Shown in pieces: positions 1 to 7,610 of a stretch of DNA of 64,000 nt; within the stretch, counting starts at the first letter, position 1; the number at the start of each line of letters is the position of its first letter. Made by a program: the position numbers and the translations under genes. This stretch comes from CAVVSD01 sp963757125. GTDB taxonomy: Bacteria; Actinomycetota; Thermoleophilia; Solirubrobacterales; Solirubrobacteraceae. The notes under the pieces are model-generated. The model made no database searches, was not told the DNA's origin, and saw only the letters and a program-made list of their open reading frames with translations. The stretch covers positions 1,617,060 to 1,681,059 of the forward strand of contig CAVWQP010000004.1 of assembly GCA_963757125.1 (NCBI GenBank), read 5' to 3'.

Positions 1-46
1 CGCGATCGTCGTCATCACCGTCGACGACGCGCATGCCAGCGCGTAG
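1..46 (+). CDS. C-terminal end of an unidentified upstream protein (partial)
   Basis: Reading from base 2, the frame encodes AIVVITVDDAHASA and stops at TAG (44-46), 20 bp before the next gene. The hydrophobic run of valine and isoleucine looks like a real protein end, but 14 residues are too few to name a family. The rest lies outside the window. Confidence 0.35.
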   Translation, partial: AIVVITVDDAHASA

Positions 47-66
47 CCGGGGTACGCGATGTCACC

Positions 67-720
67 ATGCCCCCCGCAGCGATCCTCGACATCGACGGCA
101 CGCTCGTCGACACGAACTACCAGCACGCGATGTCCTGGTACATGGCGTTCCGCCAGCACGGCGTCGTGCTGCCGATCTGGCGGATCCACCGCCACATCGG
201 CATGGGCGGTGACCAGCTCGTCGCGGCGGTGGCGGGAGACGAGGTCGAGGAGCGCTGCGGCGACGACATCCGCGCCGCCGAGGGCCCGCTCTACCTCGCG
301 ACCATCCAGACCACATCGGTGCTCGAGGGCGCGCGCGAGCTCATCGAGGACCTGAAGGCGGGCGGGCGCAAGGTCGTGCTCGCGAGCTCCGCGAAGGAGC
401 AGGAGGTCGACCACTACCTCGACCTGCTCGACGCGCGCGAGCTCGTCGACGGCTGGACGACGTCGGCCGACGTGGAGCGCACGAAGCCCGAGCCCGATCT
501 CGTGCACGCCGCGCTCGAGCAGCTGGGCACCGAGGACGCGGTCATGGTGGGCGACACGCCGTGGGACGTGCAGGCGGCGGAGAAGGCCGGCGTCCCGACG
601 GTCGCGGTGCTCACCGGCGGCTTCTCCGAGTCCGAGCTGACCGACGCCGGCGCCGTCGCCGTGTTCAGCTCGATCGTCGAGCTGCGCGAGGATCTCGCGT
701 CGACGCCCCTGCGCGGCTGA
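67..720 (+). CDS. HAD-superfamily hydrolase, phosphoglycolate phosphatase-like
   Basis: A 217-residue cytoplasmic phosphatase of the haloacid dehalogenase superfamily, likely acting on a small phosphorylated metabolite. Motif I is DIDGTLVD with the nucleophile Asp8 and Asp10. A helical C1 cap follows (about residues 20-90). Motif II is the Ser in LASSAKE (about 105), motif III the Lys in RTKPEPD (about 139), and motif IV GDTPWD (about 165). Length and motif order match the phosphoglycolate/beta-phosphoglucomutase branch. The substrate cannot be read from sequence. It ends 9 bp from a convergent MFS gene, so the two are not co-transcribed. Confidence 0.85.
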   Translation: MPPAAILDIDGTLVDTNYQHAMSWYMAFRQHGVVLPIWRIHRHIGMGGDQLVAAVAGDEVEERCGDDIRAAEGPLYLATIQTTSVLEGARELIEDLKAGGRKVVLASSAKEQEVDHYLDLLDARELVDGWTTSADVERTKPEPDLVHAALEQLGTEDAVMVGDTPWDVQAAEKAGVPTVAVLTGGFSESELTDAGAVAVFSSIVELREDLASTPLRG

Positions 721-729
721 GGGTCGCGA

Positions 730-2142
730 TCACGACGGCGCTGCTGCGGCGGCGGACGGAGTGAGCTCCGCCCGGCGCCCGCGCGCCGGCAGGAGCGCCC
801 CGCCCACCGCCCCGACGAGCGACAGCCCCGCCGCCACGGCGATCGCGACGGTGAAGCCGTCCGTGAACGCCTGCGCCGACGCGTAGCCGCCCGCGCCGCT
901 GAAGGCCGCCACCGCCACCGCGATCCCGAACACGCCGCCCAGCTCGCGCAGCGTGCTGTTCACGCCCGACGCCTTCCCGACCGCCTCCGGCGCGACCGCG
1001 CCCATGACGGCGTTCTGCGCCGACGGGAGCGCCATCGACACGCCGCAGCCGGCGATCACGAGCGCGGGGACCATCTGGACGTAGTCCATCGCCGGATCGG
1101 CGACGAGGGCGATCCAGCCCAGGCCGATGCCCTGCAGCAGCAGCCCGCCGGCGAGGAACGGGCGCTCCCCGAAGCGGTCGACGAGCGCGCCGGCGATCGG
1201 CGCGACGAAGAACAGGGTCGCCGTCCACGGCAGCAGCCGCAGGCCCGCGCCGAGGGCGTCGTCGCCGAGGCCGGACTGCAGGAACTGCGCGAGGAAGAAC
1301 ACGGCGCCGAACAGCGACGCGAACGTCAGGAAGATCGCGCCGTTGCCGGCCGAGAACGCGCGCGAGCGGAACATCCCGAGCGGCAGCATCGGCGCCCGCG
1401 CCCGCGCCTCCCACCACAGGAACGCGCCGAGCAGCAGCAGCCCGGCGGCGAGCGATCCGACGACCTCGGCGCTGTCCCAACCGGCCTGGTTGCCGCGCAC
1501 GAGGCCCCACACGACGCCGACGGCCGCGAGCGTGATGAGCACGAGGCCGGGCAGGTCGAGGGAGCGGTCGCGGCCCCGGCTCTCGGGCATCCGCGCCAGC
1601 GCGACGGGGACGACGGCGAGACCGATCGGCACGTTGATCCAGAAGATCCAGCTCCAGGAGATGCCCTGGGCGACCGCGCCGCCGATGACCGGCCCGGTCG
1701 CGACCGCCAGGCCCGTGAGGCCCTGCAGCGCGCCGATCGCCGACCCGCGGCGCTCGGCGGGGAACGCGGCGCTCACGAGCGCGAGCGCGAGCGGCATGAC
1801 GAACGCCGCGCCCGCGCCCTGCACGGTCCGTGCGGCGATGAGCCAGCCGGCGGTCGGCGCCAGGGCGCACGCGGCGGAGGCGAGCGCGAAGAGGGCGAGG
1901 CCTCCGGCGAACAGTCGTCGCCGTCCGAAGCGGTCGCCGAGCGCCGACGCGGTCATGAGCAGCACGGCGAAGCTGAGGTTGTAGGCGTTCACCGTCCACT
2001 CGAGCTCTTCGATGCTCGCGCCGAGATCGGCGCGGATGGTGGTGAGGGCGGTCGAGACGACGAGGGTGTCGAGCGCGACCATGAAGGAGGCGACGGCGGC
2101 CAGGCCGAGGACCCAGCGGCGCGACGAGGATGACGTGGTCAT
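730..2142 (-). CDS. MFS drug efflux transporter, DHA2 (EmrB/QacA) type
   Basis: A 470-residue inner-membrane proton antiporter of the 14-helix DHA2 family. The first helix carries the D-T-L-V-V-S motif (VALDTLVVSTALTTI). A GDRFGRRR loop 2-3 motif follows near residue 70, and motif C-like Gly/Pro-rich TM5 appears as TGPVIGGAVAQ. The ATG at 2142 faces the sigma factor gene across 65 bp, so the two are divergent and may share regulatory DNA. Family members export drugs, dyes or metabolites; this one's substrate is unknown. It is the first of three DHA2 pumps in the window. Confidence 0.88.
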   Translation of the reverse strand: MTTSSSSRRWVLGLAAVASFMVALDTLVVSTALTTIRADLGASIEELEWTVNAYNLSFAVLLMTASALGDRFGRRRLFAGGLALFALASAACALAPTAGWLIAARTVQGAGAAFVMPLALALVSAAFPAERRGSAIGALQGLTGLAVATGPVIGGAVAQGISWSWIFWINVPIGLAVVPVALARMPESRGRDRSLDLPGLVLITLAAVGVVWGLVRGNQAGWDSAEVVGSLAAGLLLLGAFLWWEARARAPMLPLGMFRSRAFSAGNGAIFLTFASLFGAVFFLAQFLQSGLGDDALGAGLRLLPWTATLFFVAPIAGALVDRFGERPFLAGGLLLQGIGLGWIALVADPAMDYVQMVPALVIAGCGVSMALPSAQNAVMGAVAPEAVGKASGVNSTLRELGGVFGIAVAVAAFSGAGGYASAQAFTDGFTVAIAVAAGLSLVGAVGGALLPARGRRAELTPSAAAAAPS

Positions 2143-2207
2143 GCGTGGTTGGACGGCGCGGACCGCCGCGAGGTCACCGATGAGTTCGCGGCGCGGCGGC
2201 GGTCCAA

Positions 2208-3095
2208 GTGCCGATGACCACCTCCACCGACGACGCCACCGCGTTCCGCGCCCTCGTCGAGCCGTACCGCCGCACGCTCGAGGTGCACTGCTACCGGATG
2301 CTCGGCTCCGTCCACGACGCCGAGGACGCCGCCCAGGAGACGCTTCTGCGCGCCTGGCGATCGCTCGACCGCTTCGAGGGCCGCTCCGCGGTCAACACCT
2401 GGCTGTACCGGATCGCCACGAACGTCTGCCTCGACGAGCTCGAGCGCCGGCCGAGGCGCGCCGAGCCAGTCGTGGAGCCGTATCCCGACGAGCGCCTCGA
2501 CGAGGCGGAGGGACCGCTGGCCGACCCCGCTGCGCGCTACGCCGCGCGCGAGGGCATGGAGCTCGCGTTCCTCACCGCGATCCAGTGGCTGCCGGGCCGG
2601 CAGCGCGCGGTCCTCATCCTCCGCGACGTCCTCGGCTGGTCGGCTGCCGAGGTCGCCGGTCTCCTCGACACCTCACCCGCCGCGGCCAACAGCGCGCTGC
2701 AGCGGGCGCGGGCGACGATCGAGGGGGAGCTCGGCGTCCGCCCGGTCGCCCCGGCGCGGGCAGGCGAGCGCGAGCTGCTGCGCCGCTACGTCGACGCCTG
2801 GGAGCAGGCGGACATCGCGGCGCTCGTGGCGCTGCTGCGCGACGACGCGGTCATCACGATGCCGCCGCAGCCGGCGATCCACGGTGCGGCGGCGATCGGC
2901 GCGTTCATGGCGCGCGTGTCCGCGCGGCACGACCTCGTCGCGATGCCGTCGGCCGCCAACCGCCAGCCCGCCGTCGCGCTGTACGAGCGCACGGACGGCG
3001 GGCTGGTGCCGCACCGGTTGCTGCTCCTCGACGTCGAGGACGGCCGGATCGCGCAGCTGCACGCGTTCGGAGCCGAGACGATCAGTCGCGGTTGA
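2208..3095 (+). CDS. ECF sigma-70 factor with C-terminal SnoaL-like domain (SigG/SigX5 type)
   Basis: A 295-residue RNA polymerase sigma factor. Region 2 spans about residues 12-85 (YRMLGSVHDAEDAAQET, then WLYRIATNVCLDELERR). Region 4 with its helix-turn-helix spans about 120-180 (LPGRQRAVLILRDVLGW). A C-terminal NTF2/SnoaL-like domain follows from about residue 190 (LRRYVDAWEQADIAALVALL), as in the SigG-like ECF groups, where it replaces an anti-sigma factor in control. The start is GTG, with ATG two codons later also possible. Its 3' end overlaps the convergent csbD-like gene by 14 nt. Confidence 0.9.
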   Translation: MPMTTSTDDATAFRALVEPYRRTLEVHCYRMLGSVHDAEDAAQETLLRAWRSLDRFEGRSAVNTWLYRIATNVCLDELERRPRRAEPVVEPYPDERLDEAEGPLADPAARYAAREGMELAFLTAIQWLPGRQRAVLILRDVLGWSAAEVAGLLDTSPAAANSALQRARATIEGELGVRPVAPARAGERELLRRYVDAWEQADIAALVALLRDDAVITMPPQPAIHGAAAIGAFMARVSARHDLVAMPSAANRQPAVALYERTDGGLVPHRLLLLDVEDGRIAQLHAFGAETISRG

Positions 3096-3255
3096 CGACG
3101 TCCTTCAGCTTGTCGCCGGTCTTGTCGACCGCGTCCTTGACCTTGCCCTGCCCGCGATCGACGCGGCCCTCGTTCTTGAGGCTCTCGTCGTCGGTCAGGT
3201 CGCCGGCCGCTTCCTTCGCGCGGCCCTTGAGGTCGTCGGTGGTTCCGTCGCCCAT
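3082..3255 (-). CDS. CsbD family stress-response protein
   Basis: A 57-residue, highly charged, helical protein: MGDGTTDDLKGRAKEAAGDL, then DDESLKNEGRVDRGQGKVKD and a DKTGDKLKDVV tail. This is the CsbD pattern of G-KAKEAAG-LT-DE-L--EG--D---GK-K. CsbD-type proteins belong to general stress regulons, but their molecular role is unknown. The gene overlaps the end of the convergent sigma factor gene by 14 nt and is preceded by GGAGA-like sequence. The family call is firm because both halves of the domain are present at normal length. Confidence 0.88.
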   Translation of the reverse strand: MGDGTTDDLKGRAKEAAGDLTDDESLKNEGRVDRGQGKVKDAVDKTGDKLKDVVNRD

Positions 3256-3294
3256 GACGGTCTCCTCTCGCTCGGTCTGAGAGAGCGCTACCCG

Positions 3295-3615
3295 CTACGG
3301 GAGGAAGAACACGGCGACCTGCTGGTCATCCACCCGCCCGGTCGCGGGGTCGAGCAGGAAGTTCGACGTGATGAGGCCCTGTGCGCCCTCCATGCTCCCG
3401 CGGGCGGCCGTGACGGTCCAGACCACGGCGCCCTGCAGAAGCCCCTCCTCGGGCGACGGGTTCAGCGTGCCCTCCCCGACGGTGTCGACGTCGATCTCGC
3501 CGCCGTCGAAGCGCAGCGTCCCGGTCTCCGTGAAGGTCGACGGCCCCGTGAACACCACGTGGTTCTCGTAGGACGCATCGGTGACCTCGAGCGGCCCGTC
3601 GACGAGGATGGACAC
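3295..3615 (-). CDS. Conserved hypothetical beta-rich protein
   Basis: A 106-residue soluble protein of unknown function with no signal peptide or membrane segment. It is rich in alternating hydrophobic/polar strands (DGPLEVTDASYENHVVFTGP, then GTLRFDGGEIDVDTVGEGTL) and ends in VAVFFLP, consistent with a small beta-barrel or sandwich. It resembles hypothetical proteins common in actinobacteria, but I cannot assign a fold or activity. It is 40 bp from csbD on the same strand and 30 bp downstream of the methyltransferase, so a loose operon is possible. Confidence 0.6.
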   Translation of the reverse strand: MSILVDGPLEVTDASYENHVVFTGPSTFTETGTLRFDGGEIDVDTVGEGTLNPSPEEGLLQGAVVWTVTAARGSMEGAQGLITSNFLLDPATGRVDDQQVAVFFLP

Positions 3616-3645
3616 GCTCGTCGCACTCGGGTCGGGTCGATCAGA

Positions 3646-4506
3646 TCAGATCTCCCCGCGCCGCGCGGACGCGACGAGCGCGAGACCCGGCAGCTCGATC
3701 CCGTCCGCGGACGCGTACGGCGCGACGGCCTCGCGCAGGCTCGCCTCGAGCGCCGCCGCGGCCGGGGGCGGCATGGCGGCGAGGCGCTTCGCCAGCGGCC
3801 CGGCGATGGTCGACGTGCGCGACCACCACTCGTCGAAGGACGCCGCGCGCAGCGGCACCGGCTGCTCCTCGACCGCGACGCCGTCGAAGCCGGCGGCGAC
3901 GAGGAGCGCCGCGAGGCGCCCGGGGTCGGCGAGCGAGAACGGCCCGGGCACGCCGGGCGGAGGGACGGGCTCGCCGAGCTGCGCGCTCATCGCGTCGAGG
4001 ACGACGCCCAGCCAGGGGTTGCGCTCATGCGGGCCCCAGACGGAGACGGCCACGCGCGCTCCTGGCCGTGCGACGCGGTGCAGCTCGCGCCCGGCGCGCT
4101 CCGGGTCGGCGGCGAACATGAGTCCCTCCCGGCACAGGAGGACGTCGAACGACCGGTCGGGCTCGTCGATCCCTTCGAGGTCCAGGACGCGGGCTCGCAC
4201 GTTCGCCAGCCCGGCGGCGCGGGAGGCGGCGATCGCGACCATGGGCGCCGCGACGTCGGACAGCACGACCTCGATGCCGTCGACCCGGCGCGCGGCGGCG
4301 ATGCCGAGGCCGCCCGGCCCGCAGGCCAGCTCGAGCACCCGGTCGCCGGGCGCGATGGACGCCAGGTCGAGCAGGCGCTCGGCGAGCCCCGCGGTCCGCG
4401 CGTCGACGGCCGCGGCATGCTCGGCCCAGCCTGGCGCGACCGCGGCCCACATGCCGTGGACGCGGGCGCGGACGTCCTGCCGATCGACCATGCTGCTGGG
4501 CTCCAT
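3646..4506 (-). CDS. Class I SAM-dependent methyltransferase
   Basis: A 286-residue Rossmann-fold methyltransferase. SAM-binding motif I is VLELACGPGGLGIAAA (about residues 58-73). An acidic post-motif II lies in EVVLSDVAAPM, and motif IV-like FDVLLCREGLMF near residue 120 precedes the post-motif helix GRELHRVARPGARVAVSVWG. It resembles UbiE/COQ5 and Methyltransf_11 proteins that act on small molecules. It is divergent from a TetR gene across 63 bp, which suggests that the regulator controls it. The methyl acceptor is unknown. Confidence 0.82.
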   Translation of the reverse strand: MEPSSMVDRQDVRARVHGMWAAVAPGWAEHAAAVDARTAGLAERLLDLASIAPGDRVLELACGPGGLGIAAARRVDGIEVVLSDVAAPMVAIAASRAAGLANVRARVLDLEGIDEPDRSFDVLLCREGLMFAADPERAGRELHRVARPGARVAVSVWGPHERNPWLGVVLDAMSAQLGEPVPPPGVPGPFSLADPGRLAALLVAAGFDGVAVEEQPVPLRAASFDEWWSRTSTIAGPLAKRLAAMPPPAAAALEASLREAVAPYASADGIELPGLALVASARRGEI

Positions 4507-4524
4507 GACGAGCCTCCTCGGAGA

Positions 4525-4569
4525 TTGACCACAGCTGGACTAAAATGAATACAGTGCGAGTGTAGTCAA
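4525..4569. promoter_or_regulatory. Divergent promoter/operator between methyltransferase and TetR genes
   Basis: A plus-strand TTGACC (4525-4530) is followed after 17 nt by AATACA (4548-4553). On the minus strand TTGACT (4564-4569) is followed after 17 nt by ATTTTA. The segment is AT-rich against its surroundings and is framed by GACTA (4538-4542) and TAGTC (4563-4567), a widely spaced inverted repeat. This fits overlapping promoters repressed by the adjacent TetR protein. The exact boxes are a judgement by eye. Confidence 0.4.
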
Positions 4570-5214
4570 ATGTCGGAGCCCGTCAAGTCCCGTCGCCGGT
4601 ACGAGTCGCCGCGCCGCCGCGAGCAGGCCGAGGCGACCCGGCGCGCGATCCTCGACGCGGCCAGGCTGCGCTTCGAGCGCGACGGCTACGTGGCGACGAC
4701 GATCGCCGCGATCGCCGAGGAGGCCGACGTCTCGGCGAAGACGGTCTACACCGCGTTCGAGACGAAGAGCGGCGTCCTGCGCGCGCTCTGGCACCTCCTG
4801 CTGCGCGGCGACGAGGACGAGCGCCCGGTGGGGGAGCGCGGGTGGTTCCAGGAGGTCCTCGACGAGCCCGACCCCGAGCGGCAGCTGCGGCTCAACGCGC
4901 GCAACGCGCGCCGGGTGAAGTCGCGCGCCGGCGCGATGCTCGGCGTCATCCGCAGCGCGGCCGGGGTCGACCCGGACGCGGCCGCGCTGTGGGCGCGGAT
5001 CGAGAGCGACTTCCACGCGAACCAGGGCGCCGTGGTCGCGTCGATCGACGCCAAGGGGGCGCTGCGACCCGGCCTCGGCGCCGACCGCGCGACCGACGTC
5101 CTCTGGACGCTCAACCACCCGGACGTCTGGCTCCTGCTCACCGGCAGGGGCTGGACGCCGGAGGAGTTCGAGACCTGGTTCGCGGCCGCGACCTGCTCGG
5201 AGCTCCTCGGCTAG
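4570..5214 (+). CDS. TetR family transcriptional regulator
   Basis: A 214-residue one-component repressor. The N-terminal helix-turn-helix spans about residues 22-68 (EATRRAILDAARLRFERDGY, then TTIAAIAEEADVSAKTVYTA) with the typical K-T-V-Y-x-x-F recognition helix. The remaining 140 residues are a helical ligand-binding domain with no recognisable ligand motif. ATG at 4570 lies only a few bases from the putative promoter, so the transcript may be nearly leaderless. Divergence from the methyltransferase suggests local control. Its end overlaps the convergent esterase by 4 nt. Confidence 0.88.
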   Translation: MSEPVKSRRRYESPRRREQAEATRRAILDAARLRFERDGYVATTIAAIAEEADVSAKTVYTAFETKSGVLRALWHLLLRGDEDERPVGERGWFQEVLDEPDPERQLRLNARNARRVKSRAGAMLGVIRSAAGVDPDAAALWARIESDFHANQGAVVASIDAKGALRPGLGADRATDVLWTLNHPDVWLLLTGRGWTPEEFETWFAAATCSELLG

Positions 5215-5861
5215 GCGGACACGGGTGCGAGCGTCGTGGCGAGCCAGTCGACCGCCGCCGGGACGTGGGCCGGGTCGATGTGGTGCCCGGCGTCGGACTC
5301 GTGGTACTCGACGTCGAGCCCGCCGGACTCCAGGAGCTCCTTCGCGCGGCGCGCGAAGCCCACCTCCATCACCGGGTCGCGCCGGCCGTGCGCGATGAAC
5401 GCGCGCAGATCCGTGCGGCCGGCGAGGTCGGGCTGCCAGCCCTCCACGATCGGGACGAACCCGGAGAACGCGAGGATCCCCGCCGGTGCCGGCCGATCGG
5501 GGCCGAGCCCGAGGGCGTAGCTCATCACCGACCCCATCGAGAAGCCGCCGAACACGGTCGCCTCCGGCCCGATCCCCGTGCGCTGCCACAGCTCGTCGTG
5601 GAACGCCCCGAGCGCGGCGTAGGCGCTGCGGAACGTGTCCGGGTCGGGGTAGCCGACCCGCGGCACGACGTACCAGTGATAGCCCGGCCCGCCGAGCGTC
5701 AGCGGCGCACGCGGCGTGACGACGTGCAGCCGCCGGGCGGGATCGAGGACGTCCGCGAGGCCGAGCAGGTCGCGCTCGTCGGACCCGCGTCCGTGATGGA
5801 GGACGAGCAGGCCCGTCGCCTGACCGTCGGCCGGTCGCTCCAGGTAGGTCAGGTCGGTCAT
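5211..5861 (-). CDS. Phospholipase/carboxylesterase-type alpha/beta hydrolase (MhqD-like)
   Basis: A 216-residue serine esterase. The family start LLVLHHGRGSDERDLLGLAD supplies the oxyanion loop. The nucleophile sits in GGFSMGSVMSYALG (Ser about 111), with Asp in HGRRDPVMEV and His in SDAGHHID completing the triad. I chose the ATG at 5861 because it gives the normal family start and overlaps the upstream stop by 4 nt (ATGA), implying translational coupling to the dioxygenase. In Bacillus the corresponding MhqD/MhqO pair belongs to the MarR-controlled quinone-resistance regulon; the same role is inferred here. Confidence 0.85.
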   Translation of the reverse strand: MTDLTYLERPADGQATGLLVLHHGRGSDERDLLGLADVLDPARRLHVVTPRAPLTLGGPGYHWYVVPRVGYPDPDTFRSAYAALGAFHDELWQRTGIGPEATVFGGFSMGSVMSYALGLGPDRPAPAGILAFSGFVPIVEGWQPDLAGRTDLRAFIAHGRRDPVMEVGFARRAKELLESGGLDVEYHESDAGHHIDPAHVPAAVDWLATTLAPVSA

Positions 5862-6793
5862 CGGGCGGCCTCCTCGCGCTGGGCGCTGCGGGGGTTGACG
5901 ACGGGCTGCAGCAGCTTCTCGAGCTGCGGACGCAGGTGCTCGTGCTGGCGGGGGAGGCGCAGCGCCTCGCCGAGGTGCTCCGGGTCCTCGTCGACGGCGA
6001 AGCCGGGCGAGGTCGTCGCGATCTCGAACAGGATGCCCTGCGGCTGGCGGAAGTAGATCGCGTCGAAGTAGTCGCGATCGATGACGGGCGTCACCTGCAT
6101 GCCCGCGGCCCGCGCGCGCTCCTGCCACGCGACGTGGTCGTCGTCGCGCGAGTGCCAGGCGATGTGGTGCACGGTGCCGGAGCCCTGGATGCCGACCTCG
6201 GTGGCCGGGTCGTAGCCCCAGTGGAAGTGGCGCTCGTCGCCCTGCAGGCGGTACTCGCCCTCACCGGTCTCGGTGAAGCCCAGCGTCTCGGTCAGCAGCG
6301 CCCTGTCGGCGGCCGGGGCCTGCGCGGCGTAGGCGCGGGCACCCTCGACGCCGAGGATGGCGTGCTCGGCCGGGACGTCGGGATGGGCGGCGCGCAGCGG
6401 CGGGTTGCCGTCGTCGGCGACGACGAGCTCGAGTGCGAGGCCGTCGGGGTCGGCGAAGCGCAGGGCGCCGTCGCCGCGGGCTGTCTCGTGTCCGGCCGCG
6501 GCGAGCCGTGCGGCCCAGAAGTCCAGGGCGGCCTCGGAGGCGACGCCGAGCTGGATCGTGTGGACCATCCCCGCGCCCGCGCGGCCGGGGCGCGCGCCGG
6601 CGAACTCGAACCACGTGAGGATCGAGCCGGGCGAGCCGGCCTCGTCGCCGAAGTAGAGGTGGTAGGCGTCGGGTGCGTCGAAGTTCACCGTCTTCTTCAC
6701 GAGCCGCAGGCCGAGCGTGTCGGCGTAGAACGCGACGTTCCCCTGCGCGTCGCCGGTGATCATCGTGATGTGGTGCATGCCCTCGAGCTTCAT
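5858..6793 (-). CDS. Ring-cleaving dioxygenase of the VOC/glyoxalase superfamily (MhqO-like)
   Basis: A 311-residue protein with two vicinal-oxygen-chelate domains. It starts MKLEGMHHITMITGDAQGNV with a metal-ligand His at the usual position. Further His/Glu ligands are in GMVHTIQLGV, GTVHHIAWHSRDDDHVAWQE and ILFEIATTSPGF. Length and the FYADTLGLRLVKKTVNFD signature match the MhqO/LinE-like family that opens hydroquinone rings. The start at 6793 avoids an upstream extension that would run through the tandem operator. It is co-transcribed with the downstream MhqD-like esterase and divergent from a GntR gene. Confidence 0.87.
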   Translation of the reverse strand: MKLEGMHHITMITGDAQGNVAFYADTLGLRLVKKTVNFDAPDAYHLYFGDEAGSPGSILTWFEFAGARPGRAGAGMVHTIQLGVASEAALDFWAARLAAAGHETARGDGALRFADPDGLALELVVADDGNPPLRAAHPDVPAEHAILGVEGARAYAAQAPAADRALLTETLGFTETGEGEYRLQGDERHFHWGYDPATEVGIQGSGTVHHIAWHSRDDDHVAWQERARAAGMQVTPVIDRDYFDAIYFRQPQGILFEIATTSPGFAVDEDPEHLGEALRLPRQHEHLRPQLEKLLQPVVNPRSAQREEAAR

Positions 6794-6811
6794 GGCGATC
6801 CTCGGTCGAAG

Positions 6812-6854
6812 TGATTGCGACCGCAACTATATCAGATGATTGCGACCGCAACTA
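6812..6854. promoter_or_regulatory. Tandem operators upstream of the dioxygenase operon
   Basis: The 18-bp sequence TGATTGCGACCGCAACTA occurs twice, at 6812-6829 and 6837-6854, 25 bp apart. Each contains the palindrome TTGCG-AC-CGCAA (6815-6826 and 6840-6851). The spacing of about two and a half helical turns places the two copies on nearly opposite faces. The TTGC-N4-GCAA core is shared with the MarR promoter at 9707-9728 and has the same layout as the E. coli MarR operator core. The site lies between two divergent genes, so GntR binding is the alternative. Confidence 0.7.
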
Positions 6855-6890
6855 CATGGCGCCCGCGCCCACGGAACTAGGATCGGGGGC

Positions 6891-7610
6891 ATGGCCGACA
6901 ACGCCGGCGGGGGCCTGGAGCAGCTCTACGACGAGCTGCGCACGGCGATCATCCAGGGCCGCATCCCGCCGGGTACCCGGATGTCGCAGGTCCAGCTGGC
7001 CGGCGAGCTCGGCGTGAGCCGCACGCCGCTGCGCGAGGCGATCCGCCTGCTGCAGCGCGAGGGGCTCATCGAGGCCGAGCGCAACCGCATGGTCACCGTG
7101 ACCGGCCTGTCGGTCGACGACCTCGAGGCGATCTACGTCATGCGGATCCTCAACGAGACGTTCGCGGCGTCGGTCACCGTCGCCGGGATGACCGACGACG
7201 ACGTCGCCGTGCTCGAGCACGAGCTGGAGCGGATGGACGCCTCGGCCGGCGAGGACATGGCGATCTGGGCCGAGGCGCACCGCGCGTTCCACCGCGGTCT
7301 CATGGCCGGCGCAGCAGAGCGCCTGCGCCGCTTCACCGACGAGCTGTGGGACCACTCCGAGCGCTACCGCCAGCTCTACCTGCGCCAGCCGAGCATCTGG
7401 GAGACCGGCGCCTCCGAGCACGCCGCGATCCTCGACGCGTGCCGGGCGCGGGACCCCGACCTCGTGGCGTCGCGGCTCGCGCGCCACCTGGCGCGTCACG
7501 TCATCACGCTCATCCTCCTCATCGCACCCGACCGCGAGCCCGCGCTCGTCCGGCGCGCGGTCCGCAGCGTCGTCCGCGGCGAGGAGCCCGACGCGGTCTT
7601 CCCTGGCTAG
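6891..7610 (+). CDS. GntR family regulator, FadR/FCD subfamily
   Basis: A 239-residue regulator. The winged helix-turn-helix occupies about residues 8-75 (ELRTAIIQGRIPPGTRMSQV, ELGVSRTPLREAIRLLQREG). A helical FCD effector domain follows (about 85-215) with metal-binding His/Asp residues typical of the group (AHRAFHRGLMAGA, SEHAAILDACRARDPD, RHLARHV). ATG at 6891 follows a GGGGG ribosome site and gives the standard start. It is divergent from the MhqO-like gene. FCD members sense carboxylate-type ligands; this one is unknown. Its stop overlaps the convergent MetE-like gene by 4 nt. Confidence 0.87.
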   Translation: MADNAGGGLEQLYDELRTAIIQGRIPPGTRMSQVQLAGELGVSRTPLREAIRLLQREGLIEAERNRMVTVTGLSVDDLEAIYVMRILNETFAASVTVAGMTDDDVAVLEHELERMDASAGEDMAIWAEAHRAFHRGLMAGAAERLRRFTDELWDHSERYRQLYLRQPSIWETGASEHAAILDACRARDPDLVASRLARHLARHVITLILLIAPDREPALVRRAVRSVVRGEEPDAVFPG

